Positions 45,746 through 58,109 of a DNA stretch of 64,000 bases are shown here, one piece after another. The position numbers were made by a program, and so were the translations under genes. The notes below the pieces were generated by a model that was given only the letters and a program-made list of their open reading frames with translations, did no database searches and was not told the DNA's origin. Numbering within the stretch: the first letter of the stretch is position 1; each line of letters begins with the position of its first letter. The stretch is from Rhizomucor pusillus (Eukaryota > Mucoromycota > Mucoromycetes > Mucorales > Lichtheimiaceae): the NCBI GenBank assembly GCA_900175165.2, contig FWWN02000169.1, positions 1-64,000 of the forward strand. Reading direction: 5' to 3'.

Positions 45746-46144
45746 TTAAATGGAAAAATCCATTGGCACAGAAGAAGAATGCATCTTGTCAACCTTGTGC
45801 ACCCAATTGATAATCTTTTCCTTGCTTGGACGGCGCTCCAAAGCAGCAGCGTTTTCGTCCTTGATAATTACAAAGGTGGTGGGCTTGTTTACGATGACGA
45901 TCCGGGAAAATGTAACACGTCGCTCGAGACCAGCTTTTGAATGGCGGTCCACCGTCTGCTTTGCTGTGTTTTCCTCTTTCTTTCTGCTATCGCTGTTGCC
46001 GTCATTCTTGCTACGCTTTCGCTTCAGTGATCCAACACATCGAAGAGAAGCCGAGATATCAAAAATTTGAGGGAAATTAATAATCATGTTTCCGTGCTGG
46101 CAATCCATATGAAACCTGCAGCAATTTATATGAGGGGAAAACAT
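45746..46144 (-). CDS. Small basic protein of unknown function
   Basis: One frame of 132 codons from ATG 46144. A more likely start may be the ATG at 46108, or an upstream exon, because a good acceptor (GCTGCAG) precedes residue 11. The middle is basic with a nuclear-localisation-like KRKRSK, followed by charged residues and a regular-looking C-terminal part (RRVTFSRIVIVNKPTTFVII, KEKIINWVHKVDKMHSS). It has no membrane segments or known motif. It is convergent with the OPT gene. The even codon-like composition of the C-terminal half argues for a real exon, but I do not recognise it. Confidence 0.45.
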   Translation of the reverse strand: MFSPHINCCRFHMDCQHGNMIINFPQIFDISASLRCVGSLKRKRSKNDGNSDSRKKEENTAKQTVDRHSKAGLERRVTFSRIVIVNKPTTFVIIKDENAAALERRPSKEKIINWVHKVDKMHSSSVPMDFSI

Positions 46145-46355
46145 GTCTGGATCATGTATGGTAACGGTTGTTACTCTAATGTTCCTCGGAAACGCGGGAA
46201 CAATCTAGGCATCCGATTTATTTCCGATACATAATACATAGTCGTTCCAAGGATGATACGTTTTCTATGGTTGTGAACTTGCTGTGATGTTTATACGGAT
46301 ATATGGAGTCAAATAATGCAAAAAGGGAAGAGACGGCATGAATAATAGGTAGCAG

Positions 46356-47835
46356 CTACAGTTGCTCAAATGTGATTCCGACGTGCTGCAACCTCTCAAC
46401 AATATCCGTATTCCAGAAGGCCACGCTAGGGGTCAAAACGCCTAATGGAACTATCTGGTCTGGTTTTCTCCGAAGCAGCGTCAATGCGCATTGCAGGACT
46501 ATGCGTGGTGTTGCAATGTAGCCCATCTCAGGGCCACGCACGGCCAGCCGTATTACTTGATTTGGCATTCCGGTGCCGGCTATCTTGGAAGGGTATCCCT
46601 TGGCTCTAAATATCATTTCAAAATGGGTGCCGCGTAGGTCGGCGTCAGATGGTTCGGTTTTGGAGAATATTCCGTGACTGAACCTCTCTGGATGTTTCAA
46701 TAGCAGATTCCGGCCCCAAGGCGAAGAAGTCAGGAATGAAAAGATAAAGCCGTATACATAATACAGGATAGCAATCCACAAGCTCGGTAGCAAGACATAC
46801 GCAGCAAACTGGACAGTTGGTGGCATTGCTTCACTCGTCTTTTTTGGCGGTTCACCGTATCCTGTCAAGAACAACTGCTGCGAGAGCCGAACAATCGCAG
46901 AATCCGCAAACGGGAAAGGCACATGGTACATTTGTAACTCACGGTCGTATGTCAGTCGCTTGTGAAATGCAAGTCTGGGCCCGGTCCGCGGGAGAGGTGC
47001 CAGGTTTGATACTTTACGTATTTCCCTTAGCAATTCAACAGAGCCGAATCCATGCACTGTTGCACAAACAGTCTGTAAGCAACAAAAAGAAAAGAAGCTC
47101 AACCTAATTATCAAACATACCAGCAGATTCGTACGTAGCATAGCCAACTCGCAAACCATTTTGCCCAGGGTATATTCGAAGGAACATCTCCACGTGCGCA
47201 GGAGTCCAATCGCGTGTCGCAAACAAGCGCTTAATGTATAGTACTCCCAAATCAGAAGGTACCTTTAAGAGTTTTCAGCACCAGACATACACAGTACAAT
47301 CGATTAGACTTACACTATCGAAGCCGCAGGCGTGTACAAGGGTCACCTTTTTGCGCACGGCCTGATCGTGATATGTCCTTTGCATGCGTTCAACAAATTC
47401 TGGTTCGCCTGTCACCATAAAGCAATTAATGCATGAAGAACCAAATGGATAAAAAAATGAATTGCTACCTGTCACATCCACGTAATCACAGCCATGCTCC
47501 ACACAAGAACGTACGACATATTCGCCCATGAATCTGAACGGACCAACTGCATTGATGATAACTTTGGAGCGTTTTGCCATATTGTCCATTTGTTCTCGTC
47601 GAACGACATTGGCGATAATCATTCCCGGTGCCTGAATGGACACCTTTGGGTATCTGCTCGATATCGTCTCGACAACTTGGACCAGCGCTGTCTCGTTCCG
47701 TCCTGCCACCGCCCACCGGAAATCTTGCGAAAAGGCGTTCGGCTCATTCGAAGCCAATTCATAGATATGTTCGACAATGTGCTTGCCCGTCAGCCCTGTT
47801 GCTCCAAACACCGTAACGTCGAACTCTCTGTCCAT
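46356..47835 (-). CDS. Saccharopine-dehydrogenase-like oxidoreductase (SCCPDH family)
   Basis: Four exons (47835-47469, 47408-47314, 47262-47121, 47056-46356) encode 434 residues. An N-terminal Rossmann fold is clear (FDVTVFGATGLTGKHIVEHI, WAVAGRNE, VIINAVGPFRFMGE, CDYVDVTG), followed by HACGFDSVPSDLG and the family's mid region (YESAVHGFGSVELLREIRKV). One hydrophobic segment near residues 275-300 (FAAYVLLPSLWIAILYYVYG) fits the membrane or lipid-droplet association reported for SCCPDH proteins. The C-terminus is the conserved GYIATPRIVLQCALTLLR and a substrate-domain-like end with GVLTPSVAF. It is not the lysine-pathway enzyme itself, and the substrate is unknown. The acceptor before exon 4 (47057) was chosen because the upstream AG shifts the frame. 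Confidence 0.9.
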
Positions 47836-48153
47836 GTCGTAATAAGCTGAGCAAATTAGACGTTAAAGATCACGAAAGTGCTGTGGAACGCGACGTTTCT
47901 GGAAAATCAATTGGGAAGCATGTGCTTCCGCTGCGTAGCCCCAATCAACCGCCAACGCATAGAGAGCAATGAACAGGCTATCAAATCAAATATGCTCTTA
48001 TATTGATAAAAATTCATAGTAATTTAGATAAAACAACATTTACAATCTCTTTTCTATCTTCAAGTGAAGCTTATAAGATATTCAACATGAATGTGTTGTA
48101 TACAGGATGCAAATCGTAAAAAGAATAACGTAAAACAAAGGAGTGCTATTTTT
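47836..48153. other. Intergenic region between oxidoreductase and Zn2Cys6 genes
   Basis: About 320 bp that carries the promoter of the oxidoreductase and the 3' end of the regulator, both on the minus strand. AT-rich; nothing else seen. Confidence 0.5.
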
Positions 48154-51064
48154 TCACCAATATGTGAGTCCAGATGTCCCCGTTGCCGTCGCTGTAGTTG
48201 CTGCTGCCGCCGCTGTTGGTTCGCTAGAGGTCCGTACGTTACTTGTTGCAACCGGCGGCTTTCTCATACCATCACCGTTGCCAGCACCCGTTCCATTGTC
48301 GCCACCCATACCAGAATTAACACCATATGTTTGGTGTATGCTCTGCGGACTAGGTCCAGGATCATTCTGCCCACCCAAGAAGCCCAAAAGGAGTGACTCT
48401 GTCGGTCCGGAAGCTGAGACTGATATACCAGATAGAACATCTACCGCATCATCGTTATGGATCAAATCTTTCCGCGGTAATGGATGTGATATTCGCTGTT
48501 GTTGCTGATCTTGATGCGGTAGCATATCGGACGATATTCCGTTTGGAAACCTTGTTGCTGCATTCACAGGCGTAAACTCGTATGAGGGAATCAATGGTTG
48601 CGCTGCCGGCTGTAAGCCTTGTAATCTTTGTTGGTTATTGCTGGCTCCGCCGCCTAGATAATTGTTCCATTCGTTCAGATCAAGAGAAGGTGGCATGCCC
48701 CAGAATGCAGAGCCTAACGGGTCGAATTGCTGCTGACTAGCGGTAATTGTGTCAGGTGCAGCAAACGGATCTACCGTGGGCGCTGTTGCCATGTAGGCCG
48801 CGCTGCTGGTCGGGGATGCCTGCGGTTGAGATATCCATGGTAATCGATAGTTTTGGCAATTATTTCTTGATGGAACTGGCGTAGACATCGACCGACTTGG
48901 CGTTTGGCTCGAGCTGATCCACTCGTTCCTCGGGGCAGTTGCATAGTCTGTGGACTGCTTTGAACTGCTCTCGGTCAATGGTGGAGGCGACGATACAACC
49001 TGGTCGCATTTTTCAAGATTGATATCGCGAAGCCCGGCCAGTTCTCCGAGGATGCTGCAAGTACGTGCGGCGTTGTTCCATGTCAGTTCTATTTCATCCA
49101 AAGCACGCATAATTTGGTTGATTTTGATTTTCGCATCCATTGCCTTGTCCGAGTCGTTTGCAGAAGCTGACTTGATAAATATGATGCCAGCAGTAAAGAT
49201 GTAGTAAATCGTAAAATTTAAGACAAACTTCAATTGATTTCTCTCCAGTAGTTGGTTCGAAATATCCAGTATAGAATTGGCAGCCGACATGCAGATGTTG
49301 AAAGAGGGTAACGACAGCGGCGATGGCGTGTTTGGTGATCCAGGTATGAAAGGTCGATGCAGTAATATGACAGTTGTGTAGTAGATCATGTGCATTTGTA
49401 ATACAGATGGAGGCAGAAGAGTTGACGCAGCAGCAGAGTCGCTTTGTCCAGGTGGATGATACTGCAGGGATGACGGCAGAGTATTGTGCCAGTTGGTCAA
49501 TTGACGATTCAATGCAGCCAGCAATTGATCCAAATGCTGGGTTCCTGCATGGTGATGCGCTTTTGCATAATAAATGTTTTTACAAACATGACCCAAGATA
49601 TCCGAGATCTTGATAAGATGCACAAATGATTCCAGTAGTTTCACAGGTTTTCCGTCAGTTCCTTCTTCGCTCCGGATCTCATCGTCGTCGTCGATGGTAG
49701 GAAAAGGCACATCGCAGTCCCTTTCTTCGAACACGGATGCCCTTCCAAAAGTGGCACTAAGCAGTCGATCCACAATGAAACAGCACCAAAAGACACGTTT
49801 TCGACGCTCTCTTTCATCCTGAGGTATATTCCAATGATCACAGTTTCTGTGAAGCCCCAGATCTTGTGCCATTCGGAATGCCATACCACTGTACAACCAA
49901 GCACGTGGAGTGCGCATCGCACCCTGCTGATGACTTGCTAGCAGCAACAAGGCCTGCACAGTCGATATCCTGGGTACATCGTAGTAGTCGTCCAACAGAC
50001 ACTTTGCCCGCTCAAAAAAAATATCACCGGCTGTATCTGACAAGTTTGGATCCGTCCGTACACGGACGTCAGGTGACATCCGCGAGGCAACAGCGTATAT
50101 GGCATTCAGCAGAAGGGGGGAAATATCCTGACTGACTGGATCCATTGAGGATGTAAGATGCTTCTTGTAGAACAGCGGCAGCACGGGGTAAAAGTGTTTG
50201 AAATATAGCCGGATCAGGTGCAGTGACAAGTCTTTGGGAGGAAGTTCCAATGGATCCAAGGATTTAAGTTTGGGATGTGCAACTCGTTTGTGGCCCAAAC
50301 CGGCAAAGTGGAAAGCACCATCGTGATAAGTACGACTGTTTTGGAGCAAATAGAAGCCTGATGATTTGCCGAGATATCGAACTTGGCCTGATTCATCCAT
50401 TGATAATTGACCTGTTCCATCACCTGCGGAATCTGGACTTCCGGGATCATCTTCAGGTGGCAAGGTTGGACTGCCGATCAGCTGAGGGGAGGATGAGCTG
50501 GAAGATCCACGCAAAGGCGAGGCAGTAGATTGATTCGAGTCTGAGACTGGACTCTGCCAGAGGAATGAAATGTTTTTGCTTCGTCCGCGGCCTCGGCGCA
50601 CAGGTCGTGTCCGGATCTGCTCGCCCGTTGCAGTTTCAAGAGGCGTATGCAGCTCAGCAAGCACAGCTTTTGATTTTGGATCATCCCGCCCTTTAGTAAA
50701 GTCTTCCAAGATCTGTTCCAATTTGTGCAGCCGATTCTCAATGGCTTCAATGTAGCCTTTTGGTGGGCCCCTCTGCAGGAATAAAAAGCCGGCAACCAAC
50801 ATTAGTCATATCATTTCTAATGACCAAAAATCGACAGGAACTGCACCTTCTTTGTAGTATCGTTGTAGCTACACTCAGAACCGAGCGCTTGGCAGTTGCT
50901 GCAGACAGGTGCAAGCCCATCGCACTTGATCTTTTTTCTTCTACATAGATCACTGCCGAAGGATTTAGCTCATGTTCATTTCGGGAAGAATTGACTGCAG
51001 CTCACCATGCTCTGCTCACACGTTGCCTTTTGTTAGCACTCGCTTCGTCGTCGGCAATGTTCAT
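48154..51064 (-). CDS. Zn2Cys6 transcription factor with fungal-specific regulatory domain
   Basis: Three exons (51064-51006, 50952-50847, 50772-48154) join to 927 residues. The binuclear zinc cluster is split by intron 1: RACDLCRRKKIKCDG then C-x5-C-x2-C...C-SYNDTTKKRG, giving the six-cysteine C-x2-C-x6-C-x5-C-x2-C-x6-C pattern. The acceptor at 50953 restores the second cysteine and avoids a stop. A coiled-coil linker follows (YIEAIENRLHKLEQILEDF). The middle-homology domain (Fungal_trans) spans about residues 230-560 (LSLHLIRLYFKHFYPVLPLF, ARAWLYSGMAFRMAQDLGLH, ERRKRVFWCCFIVDRLLS). The C-terminal 330 residues are Ser/Gln/Pro-rich, an activation-domain composition. Targets are unknown. The gene faces the second Zn2Cys6 gene across a 5-kb gap. 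Confidence 0.93.
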
Positions 51065-52284
51065 GATTTACGGAACTTGTAGCAAGACAGGCGGCATCCA
51101 ACAAGTTTAGATTCGGCCACTACTTGAGGTTGTTCTTTTTATGTGCACCGACGTGCCGACCAACTTTTGCTGAGTTGGTTCGAGCCCCGTAAGCAGAATT
51201 ATACTGGTGTCTTGGTTTCAGCGCAAGGGTTTGCAGGTACTGCGTGAATTGATGGTATTTTATTGATTGCAACGTGTGGCAGCCTGGAGATGGTAATCCT
51301 ATGTGATCTGTCGTCAATCCAGCAGGTATAGAACATCTATAGCCTCAGTGCCCTTTGCCACGTTTGTCGATTCGAAGAACTTTGCAGCCAGCCATGATCA
51401 ATATCACAATGGACAATCGATCAGTGCATGTCCGTTGCCTTTCCTTTATTTCCTGAAAGCAAGGTTAATTACATATGCACGCTTAGATTTACATCTCTGG
51501 CGTCCAGAGAGATATATGAAGAGTTGCATGGTCCAATTCTCAGCATGTTACACCAAACAGAACATGCCGAGACTCTCAGAACGGTCAGTGCCGAGCAAAG
51601 GCGCGTCCGGGCTGCAGCTGCTAATTGATCGGCATCCAGTGTGCTGTTGTCAGAAATTAAGCCATGATCGAGCGCCGTGCATTATCTGCGTGCCACCTTT
51701 TTTTATAGCAACAGAGCAGTAATGCAACAGCAGAAAAACTACTAAATATTCCTTTTGCGGGTAAATGAGCCATTTTTGGTAAGACGCTCGCCGTAGACCC
51801 GACAGCTTGCATCATCCTTTTCTATCGTTGATGTTGATCATCCAAGCTGACGATGGCTGCGTGTCGAAATGTCTAGACAACGCTCTCATTTTTGCTACTT
51901 TGAAGCTCGTAGCTGTGAATATCCCAAGAAATTGCTTCATCGATAATCTAATCGTTTTTCCTGTTATCTGTGTACTTTCTAATACAGAAATTAAACGACA
52001 AAGATGCGAGGTCTGGCAGCCATGAAGCATCCTGGAAAAAAAAAAGAAATAGTCAAGACAGCTTCCATGGATTGCCACATTCTTTCTACAGCGAGATGAT
52101 TCTGCTACTGTACTATTTCTAGCTAGTCCATTTGAACGCTAAAAACATATGTAGTAAATACTGAATTACACGCAAGAAGACCTTCAACTAGAATAATCAT
52201 GAATTCATAAATAATCACAGATTGATCAATGTATTACATGATATTGATTCCATGTGTCATAGGTCACAGTAGCCTACATATACA
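51065..52284. other. Gene-poor stretch with one possible orphan exon
   Basis: Mostly featureless. A 66-codon ATG frame at 51428-51628 (plus) ends in a protein-like segment (SREIYEELHGPILSMLHQTE then HAETLRTVSAEQRRVRAAAA). It could be the last exon of a small gene, since a CTTAG acceptor lies at about 51487, but no matching upstream exon is clear. Confidence 0.35.
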
Positions 52285-52909
52285 CTAGAGGGATGGCAAT
52301 GGTGGAGAGCTGTTTGGGTTTCCTGAAAGAAGGATAGCATGGATTCCTTTGGCTACCAACTTCGGATCCACAAATTTCGAAAGGTCTGCTTCTGGCGGTA
52401 AGCTTTTGAATTTGTATAGCGTTATATTCTTTACAAGCACTTCACGCTTCGCTTCGCTCACTACGCTTGGTTCGCTGAAACTCATGGCTGATCCGGATTA
52501 GAAGAATAAACCTGCCTGCCCTTCTTAAACTTCCATTCTCCGGGAGTTTTGAATCCGCTTCGCTGCTGCAAGCAAAGCGCCGTAGAATTCCGGTTTATTC
52601 AGACTGTCGCTCGCCTAAATCGACGTGTATGAGGCAAGACATTTAGCCTACTCTTCGCGATAAAGATTTGACATACTATCGCCTTACAGGGAGCGTGAGG
52701 AAATAAGCCTTCAACTTTGAAAATGTTCCGAAATCCGCATACTTGTAACTGCCGGCTACGGTTTTTAGCATGGCGATCGCGCCATATAGTCTTTTGTGGA
52801 AATCAAAGGCCGTTTTAGTATGTGTCGCACGTTTTAATGCGTTGGAGGCTTCCAATAGCAATAGTTCCAGATTTCGTCGTTTAAAGTGCTCGCGATTAGG
52901 GTCAATCAA
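52285..52909 (-). CDS. Possible small multi-exon gene, unrecognised
   Basis: Three protein-like segments follow each other on the minus strand. 52909-52680 (PNREHFKRRNLELLLLEASN, TAFDFHKRLYGAIAMLKTVA, TFSKLKAYFLTLP) ends at a good GTAAGG donor. 52614-52530 after a GATTTAG acceptor reads ASDSLNKPEFYGALLAAAKR. 52485-52285 starts with ATG and reads KREVLVKNITLYKFKSLPPE and LSKFVDPKLVAKGIHAILLS. The first two splice in frame, but the join to the third is not resolved. The helical, Lys/Leu-rich character suggests a real small protein or the remains of one. I recognise no family and no functional motif. Confidence 0.35.
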
Positions 52910-55900
52910 ATAGATAAATACAAAGGTCTCTCCGATTTAATATATGTACTTGAACAAAGAAAGGATGAGGTACAAAGAAGCTGTCTTGCTTTTACTGATG
53001 TCTGCATGTAGCATTAATGGCTTTCTTATAAACAGTTTCTATTTGAATGCATGCCTTTCATCCTAAATCATGCTTTCATTGGCTACATAGGCAGTTAAAA
53101 TGGGGAGCGCTTTCCTACTCGTACATCCGCTCATGATTAGCCTGGTTATGCTAACAAATCCTTACGCCTAAATGACACATTTTACCTGAAAACTAATAAT
53201 GGATAGAGATAGTCTTTGAGATGATTCCAAGGTTTTTCAGACATTATATTCGACTTCATGGACTACTTGTAGCGATGGTTATACTCTCTGGCACAAGCAT
53301 TTTAACTCTATCACGCTGCAATACGTACCAGACCGAATGAATGGAGTTGATCATTATTCATGATAACAATGGAGTATCATATGTATATTCTTCATATGAA
53401 TAAACGTATTTTTCCTTTCTGTTCCATCAGAATCACAGAGATCTGCATTTTATGCGCAAACAGCAACACACAAAAGTCAACGTTGGTTTCACTAGTTTAT
53501 TTCTCCTCATGGTAGAGTGCATAAGTGTCGATGGAGCAATCTGGTTCGGAAGTATCTAGCCGACTAAGTTTTGACTTGGCTAGTACATACTCACACACGG
53601 AGCAGCATATTTTCGACTCATGCAGTGTATGTCTGGACAAGAAAGCAAACGAGAACTCTATCCTGTATCAAACAGGAAGTTTTCGTTTCCGAATTGTGTG
53701 TGCCAATGCTGTTATCGGAATACCTCTGCATATTTTTAACGGAGCCTGGGCAATACTTTGAATTCGTAGTTTGCCGTTTCAATACATCCATTTGTTATCA
53801 AAGTAAGCCGTACATAGTTTCACGGCAAAGAATATTCCTTGTACTTCTTATCGGATAAAGCATTTTAATTATTGCGGGAGTGGTGGCCACTGCACCGTCC
53901 GCCTTGCTAGTTCCAGTATGCTGGTTACCTTACGGAAGGAAACGGAGCCGCAGTAAATCGATGTTATGCTACCGTCCCGTGACCTAAACTTTGAGAGTTA
54001 CCCAAACATGCAAGTTTCTGGGCTGCAGCGCCTTCTTCTCGGGCTTTGCACATCTCGCAGCTAAAGTTAATTAGCATGTAACCAGTCCTTTTTTACTTTT
54101 CTGCAGCGTCTTTGGGTTTATGCACTGTTAGTTCTCCTGCTTTTCCCACTCCCGTCCTTCTTCATTCCCGAATGGGGACGATTTTCTGTTTCTTGGAAGG
54201 TTTGTTTGCAATGTAATGAATGCGAAGAGCTCTATACATACAGCAATTCGTCATTTGATGGGACCCAGTTTTGTACGTTACATAATAATTGATGGCAACA
54301 CACTTGTTGAATCGGTACCGCGAACGTTCGTTCGATGCAGCAATAATTCCAGCGACAATCCAGCAGAATGAAAACTTTGCGCTTACTTTCCTTTTAGTTG
54401 TTCGCTTGCTACACAAAGGATAGGAGGCGGAATCAATCCAGAAAAAATTGCAAGGTTACCTTGCCAAGTGTTACATACATGCTCCGTTTCTTGTCACGGC
54501 TGCAACATTGAACCGCGCGGGATTATGTATATAAGCAAGTGGAATCTGCAAAAAGGATAATCAAAAGTATGTAGCATGGCTGCGGTCGTCGCGGCGGGCG
54601 CGCGCGCTTTTTCTTTGTGTGTACTTGGATGCTAGATACTAATCTTTTGTTTACATGCGTACCGGAAGAGGGAGCATGCAACCTGTTCTGTCGGTAAAGA
54701 AATTTCCAGCAACTATGTTGAAAATGTATTCTTTGTTTCCGGGCAGTTCTAAAAAGATAAGATGCTAAGCATACTTTTACCATTCGCAGTCGAAAATGAC
54801 CCATGATATATGCACTTGGGACAATAACATCGATGCTGAGAATTATTCAATGTAGCTAGGACCCAAGATCTCGATGTCTTGGGAGTACCCAGAGCAAGGA
54901 GGAAGCGAAGAAGGCAGTCAAAGCAAGTGCGTACATCCCTTTGTCCCCTTGAGCTCGATGGTCATAGCGGCAAGACGGAGCAAACGGCCCGCTACATGGT
55001 CCAAAATTTGTACATATCAAGTCCCATGACTGTTTGGTGCCACAGCAGGATCATTCCCGCTTGTTTGCGAGCACACGGACTGATCTGGTCCGTGTCATGA
55101 GGTCCCTTCTTTGAGCGTACGTGTGTCACATTGGAAGAGCAGTGACCAGGTCTAAAGCCGCAAAAAGAAAGACAGATGGGTCAAAACTTGTGCCGAGACT
55201 TAGAACGGGGATTAAAATCCATATGGACTCCCTAGGTACACAGGGACGTGTACGTACATATTGATGGTGCCTGTTGATGTGGCGCAGGCACAAGGAGAAA
55301 GCAGAAGCACGGATGTACGTATGTAAATGTGTGTGTTTCTTGAGTGGAACGGGGTAACTGAAAATCGGGGGAGAGGAGGTGGGGTTGGTGCGTTGACGCT
55401 TTGCAGTAGTGAGCCGAGCCGGATATAGCTTATACAGTATAAGGCATCGACCACGAGAATCGAGATGTTGTCCGCTGGATCGGCAGCGATGTCAGACGCG
55501 GTATGATGCAATAAAATGAATAGATAGCTCCTATTATTGACACTTTCTTGCACCTTATATCATTCCTTTATCAAGGTTTAGTCAGGGAAGAATGGATGCA
55601 TGACATTGGAAAAAGTGTCAACATGCCATTCTTTTATATCCATGACAGATACATGTCTCTTCCCATCAATACATCGGAGGTGTTGTGCATTCCTGCTTCG
55701 CTTACCGGTCAGTACAACATTCCCATAACGGCGCAGCTTTCAGTGTCGGAAAAGAGTTGATTACACAGAGTTGTGCACGGGATTTTGAAAGGATTCACGG
55801 GTTCAGCAGTGCATAAGTACCAAGATCAGCTAGCATATTCTCGGATAAGATCGTGAACAAAAAGGAAGTGTATAGCAGCGTATAAGAATCTTTCCCGATG

Positions 55901-56220
55901 TCAGTGACCATTACGTATGTGAACCAGATGATGACAACCAAAGTGTCAGTAGTTTTCTTCAAAGGAAAAGGGTTGCTGGGAGACAGAAAAAAAAGAGAAC
56001 GAGAAATATCCACACCACCATTACTGCTACTGCTGCTGCTGCTGCTAGCAACGGAATTGGGGCCCCATGCCGGTCTTGCTCGACACCCCCAGAAGAAGGT
56101 GCTGTGAAATCTATAAAGTCTAGTGCAAACCTCCCTTTTCTTCTCTCTTTTCCCCTCTTTGCATTCTTTACGTGTTTTTCTCTTTCTTTTATTTCTTGTC
56201 TACAGTATAGTACGATCGCG
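52910..56220. other. Long gene-poor region upstream of the second Zn2Cys6 gene
   Basis: About 3.3 kb without a supported gene. It contains scattered short frames, a GC-rich patch (GGCGGGCGCGCGCGC at about 54595-54610), a CTG run (56025-56045) and, just before 56221, a T/C-rich leader. I found no recognisable transposon, rRNA or tRNA. It may be long regulatory DNA between two divergent regulators or an old repeat-derived region. Confidence 0.45.
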
Positions 56221-57435
56221 ATGACCTTGGACAGTGCGATGCAGCTCGATCGGACACGGAGGAAGCGTCTTAAAGTCCCAAGCGCATGTGGGCAGTGTCG
56301 ACGAAAGAAGACAAAATGCGACGGAGAACAGCCATGTGCAGGCTGCATCAAATCCAGAGTAGAATGTCTGTATGCTCCTTCGCCAGCGATGGCTAGACGT
56401 ATCAACAATATCCATCTTTCTCGAGCCCCTCCTACCCTCCGGTCAGCGGCCGAGCGTCCTCGGAAGCAACAGCCAGCAGCCGATCATCAAGATCACGATA
56501 TCAATATCCAGTCAACCCCCCCTATTAAAAGATCTTCATATAATCACCCTCGTAATCCCCAACACCAGCAGCAACAACCGATAGCTGGGAAGCATCGGCA
56601 AGAACAACAGCTACAGCAACGGCAAGAACAGCAGCAACAGCAACAGCAGCATCGCTACCTGCCTATGCGGGAAAGCAAAAGTGTTTGCGCTAACAAACCC
56701 AATGCGCACATACAAGCAATCGAAGAACGGCTTTCTGTCATTGAAAATATATTAGTTTCATTGTTAGAAAATCATCAGCGTCATCACGCCGCTTCCAGTG
56801 CTATTACTGAGACCAGCTACCACAATCGATACCATCCGTATCTACCGATAACAACGCAAGACTTTCGCCACAGTCGCATCGTTAGAAAACGACAGCATTC
56901 AGACTCGGATGTCAAGAAAGAACTCCTGGAGGACATTGACGAGGACGAGGATGAGGAGGTGGAGGTGGAGGAGAAACGGCAGCAGCAACAACAACGTCTA
57001 CCACCCCCTCTTGTTCTTCTTCCTCCTGCGCGGTGCGGTGGTGGGGTCCCGCCGTTTGTCGCTTCAGGAGAAGGGTCCTCCATGACAACGGCAGCCGCAG
57101 AGCGGTTCTTTCCACCCGTCCACCTCCCTCCGCTAAAGCCAACTGCTGATGCAGGAGGAGGAGGGCTTGGACGCAAAGCATCCATCCACAGCCTGCTCAA
57201 TGGACAGCGTGTACCGGGTTTCTGTTCCTACTCTTCCAATTCATCCTCGTTGCCCAATGCAGCTACTGTCAATACATCACCCTTATCATCATCCTCTTGT
57301 ACCTCCTCCTCCCCTACCTCATCTTCTGCACGCATTCTTCCTCCATCCAGTTCTCTCCACCACCAGCCTCCACCTCCCTCCTCCTCCTCCTCTGCCTTCC
57401 ATCGCATTAAATCCGAAACCACCCTTTTCTCATAG
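56221..57435 (+). CDS. Short Zn2Cys6 transcription factor without middle-homology domain
   Basis: Single exon, 404 codons. The ATG at 56221 is used because upstream in-frame sequence lacks an ATG and is pyrimidine-rich leader. The zinc cluster lies at residues about 22-55: SACGQCRRKKTKCDGEQPCA then GCIKSRVECLYAP, with all six cysteines present, preceded by a basic RTRRKRLK. A Gln-rich tract and a coiled-coil-like segment (IQAIEERLSVIENILVSLLE) follow, then an acidic Glu/Asp run. A long Ser/Pro-rich tail ends FHRIKSETTLFS. No Fungal_trans domain is visible, unlike the larger regulator at 48-51 kb. It is likely a DNA-binding regulator working as a dimer; targets are unknown. Confidence 0.87.
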   Translation: MTLDSAMQLDRTRRKRLKVPSACGQCRRKKTKCDGEQPCAGCIKSRVECLYAPSPAMARRINNIHLSRAPPTLRSAAERPRKQQPAADHQDHDINIQSTPPIKRSSYNHPRNPQHQQQQPIAGKHRQEQQLQQRQEQQQQQQQHRYLPMRESKSVCANKPNAHIQAIEERLSVIENILVSLLENHQRHHAASSAITETSYHNRYHPYLPITTQDFRHSRIVRKRQHSDSDVKKELLEDIDEDEDEEVEVEEKRQQQQQRLPPPLVLLPPARCGGGVPPFVASGEGSSMTTAAAERFFPPVHLPPLKPTADAGGGGLGRKASIHSLLNGQRVPGFCSYSSNSSSLPNAATVNTSPLSSSSCTSSSPTSSSARILPPSSSLHHQPPPPSSSSSAFHRIKSETTLFS

Positions 57436-58109
57436 TATTAATTACGTAGGTAGCCAATCTTTCCTATTACTATTATTATATTGCTCTTCCCTTAGTTTTA
57501 TGTTACTTTTCTTTCTTCGTCTGTCCCCCAATCCCTGTATACCCAGAACTTTCTTCCTGTTTTTGTTTCTTTTCATCATTTACAAAATTTAAGACATGCA
57601 ATTTCTTTTAATCATATTACTGCCCCAATAATGCGATCCAACGTCTTTCTGATAAAAAGCCCACGCGGATCTAGTTGTGTAGCCGAGACCTATTATATGG
57701 TTTACAGCACAAACGCATGCTATCGAAAGCATTTTTAAGAGATCCATTCATGGTATATGTTGACAATAATAAAAGCAAGGTGGTCTTTTACATCCCAACC
57801 TTTGTTTGTTCGATTACATATAATAGAAGAGACCTTTGTACTTCGTATCTATTTGATCGTCCCCATTCGTAAGAGCTTCCAATCTCTCTTTTCTCGCATT
57901 TTCCTAGCTTTTCCTTTATCTCCTCTATTAAGGCGTATGGACTAGAAGCGTCAAGCAAAATCTCGATCCACTCGCAATGTTCAAAGAAATTTTATCGTAT
58001 ACTTTATGATCATCACCGCAATTATGCTGCTTTACCAAGCGGCAGATTTCAAAGTGAAGCAAAGAGGATATGCTTGTATGTATAAATACTTTTTTTAAGT
58101 AGCGTGTTC
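57436..58109. other. Convergent intergenic region
   Basis: About 670 bp of T-rich DNA holding the 3' ends of the Zn2Cys6 gene (plus) and presenilin (minus). No gene detected. Confidence 0.5.

Noticed and set aside
51160..51200. tRNA-like T-loop sequence GGTTCGAGCC
   Set aside because: No matching acceptor, D or anticodon stems could be folded around it on either strand.
53531..53761. ATG frame with DSCSVCLDKK resembling the start of a RING finger
   Set aside because: Only the first cysteine pair is present; no His or further zinc ligands follow and there is no splice continuation.
56817..57200. Minus-strand ORFs of 89-127 codons under the short Zn2Cys6 gene
   Set aside because: Antisense reflections of Ser/Pro/Glu codon runs; no start context or motif.
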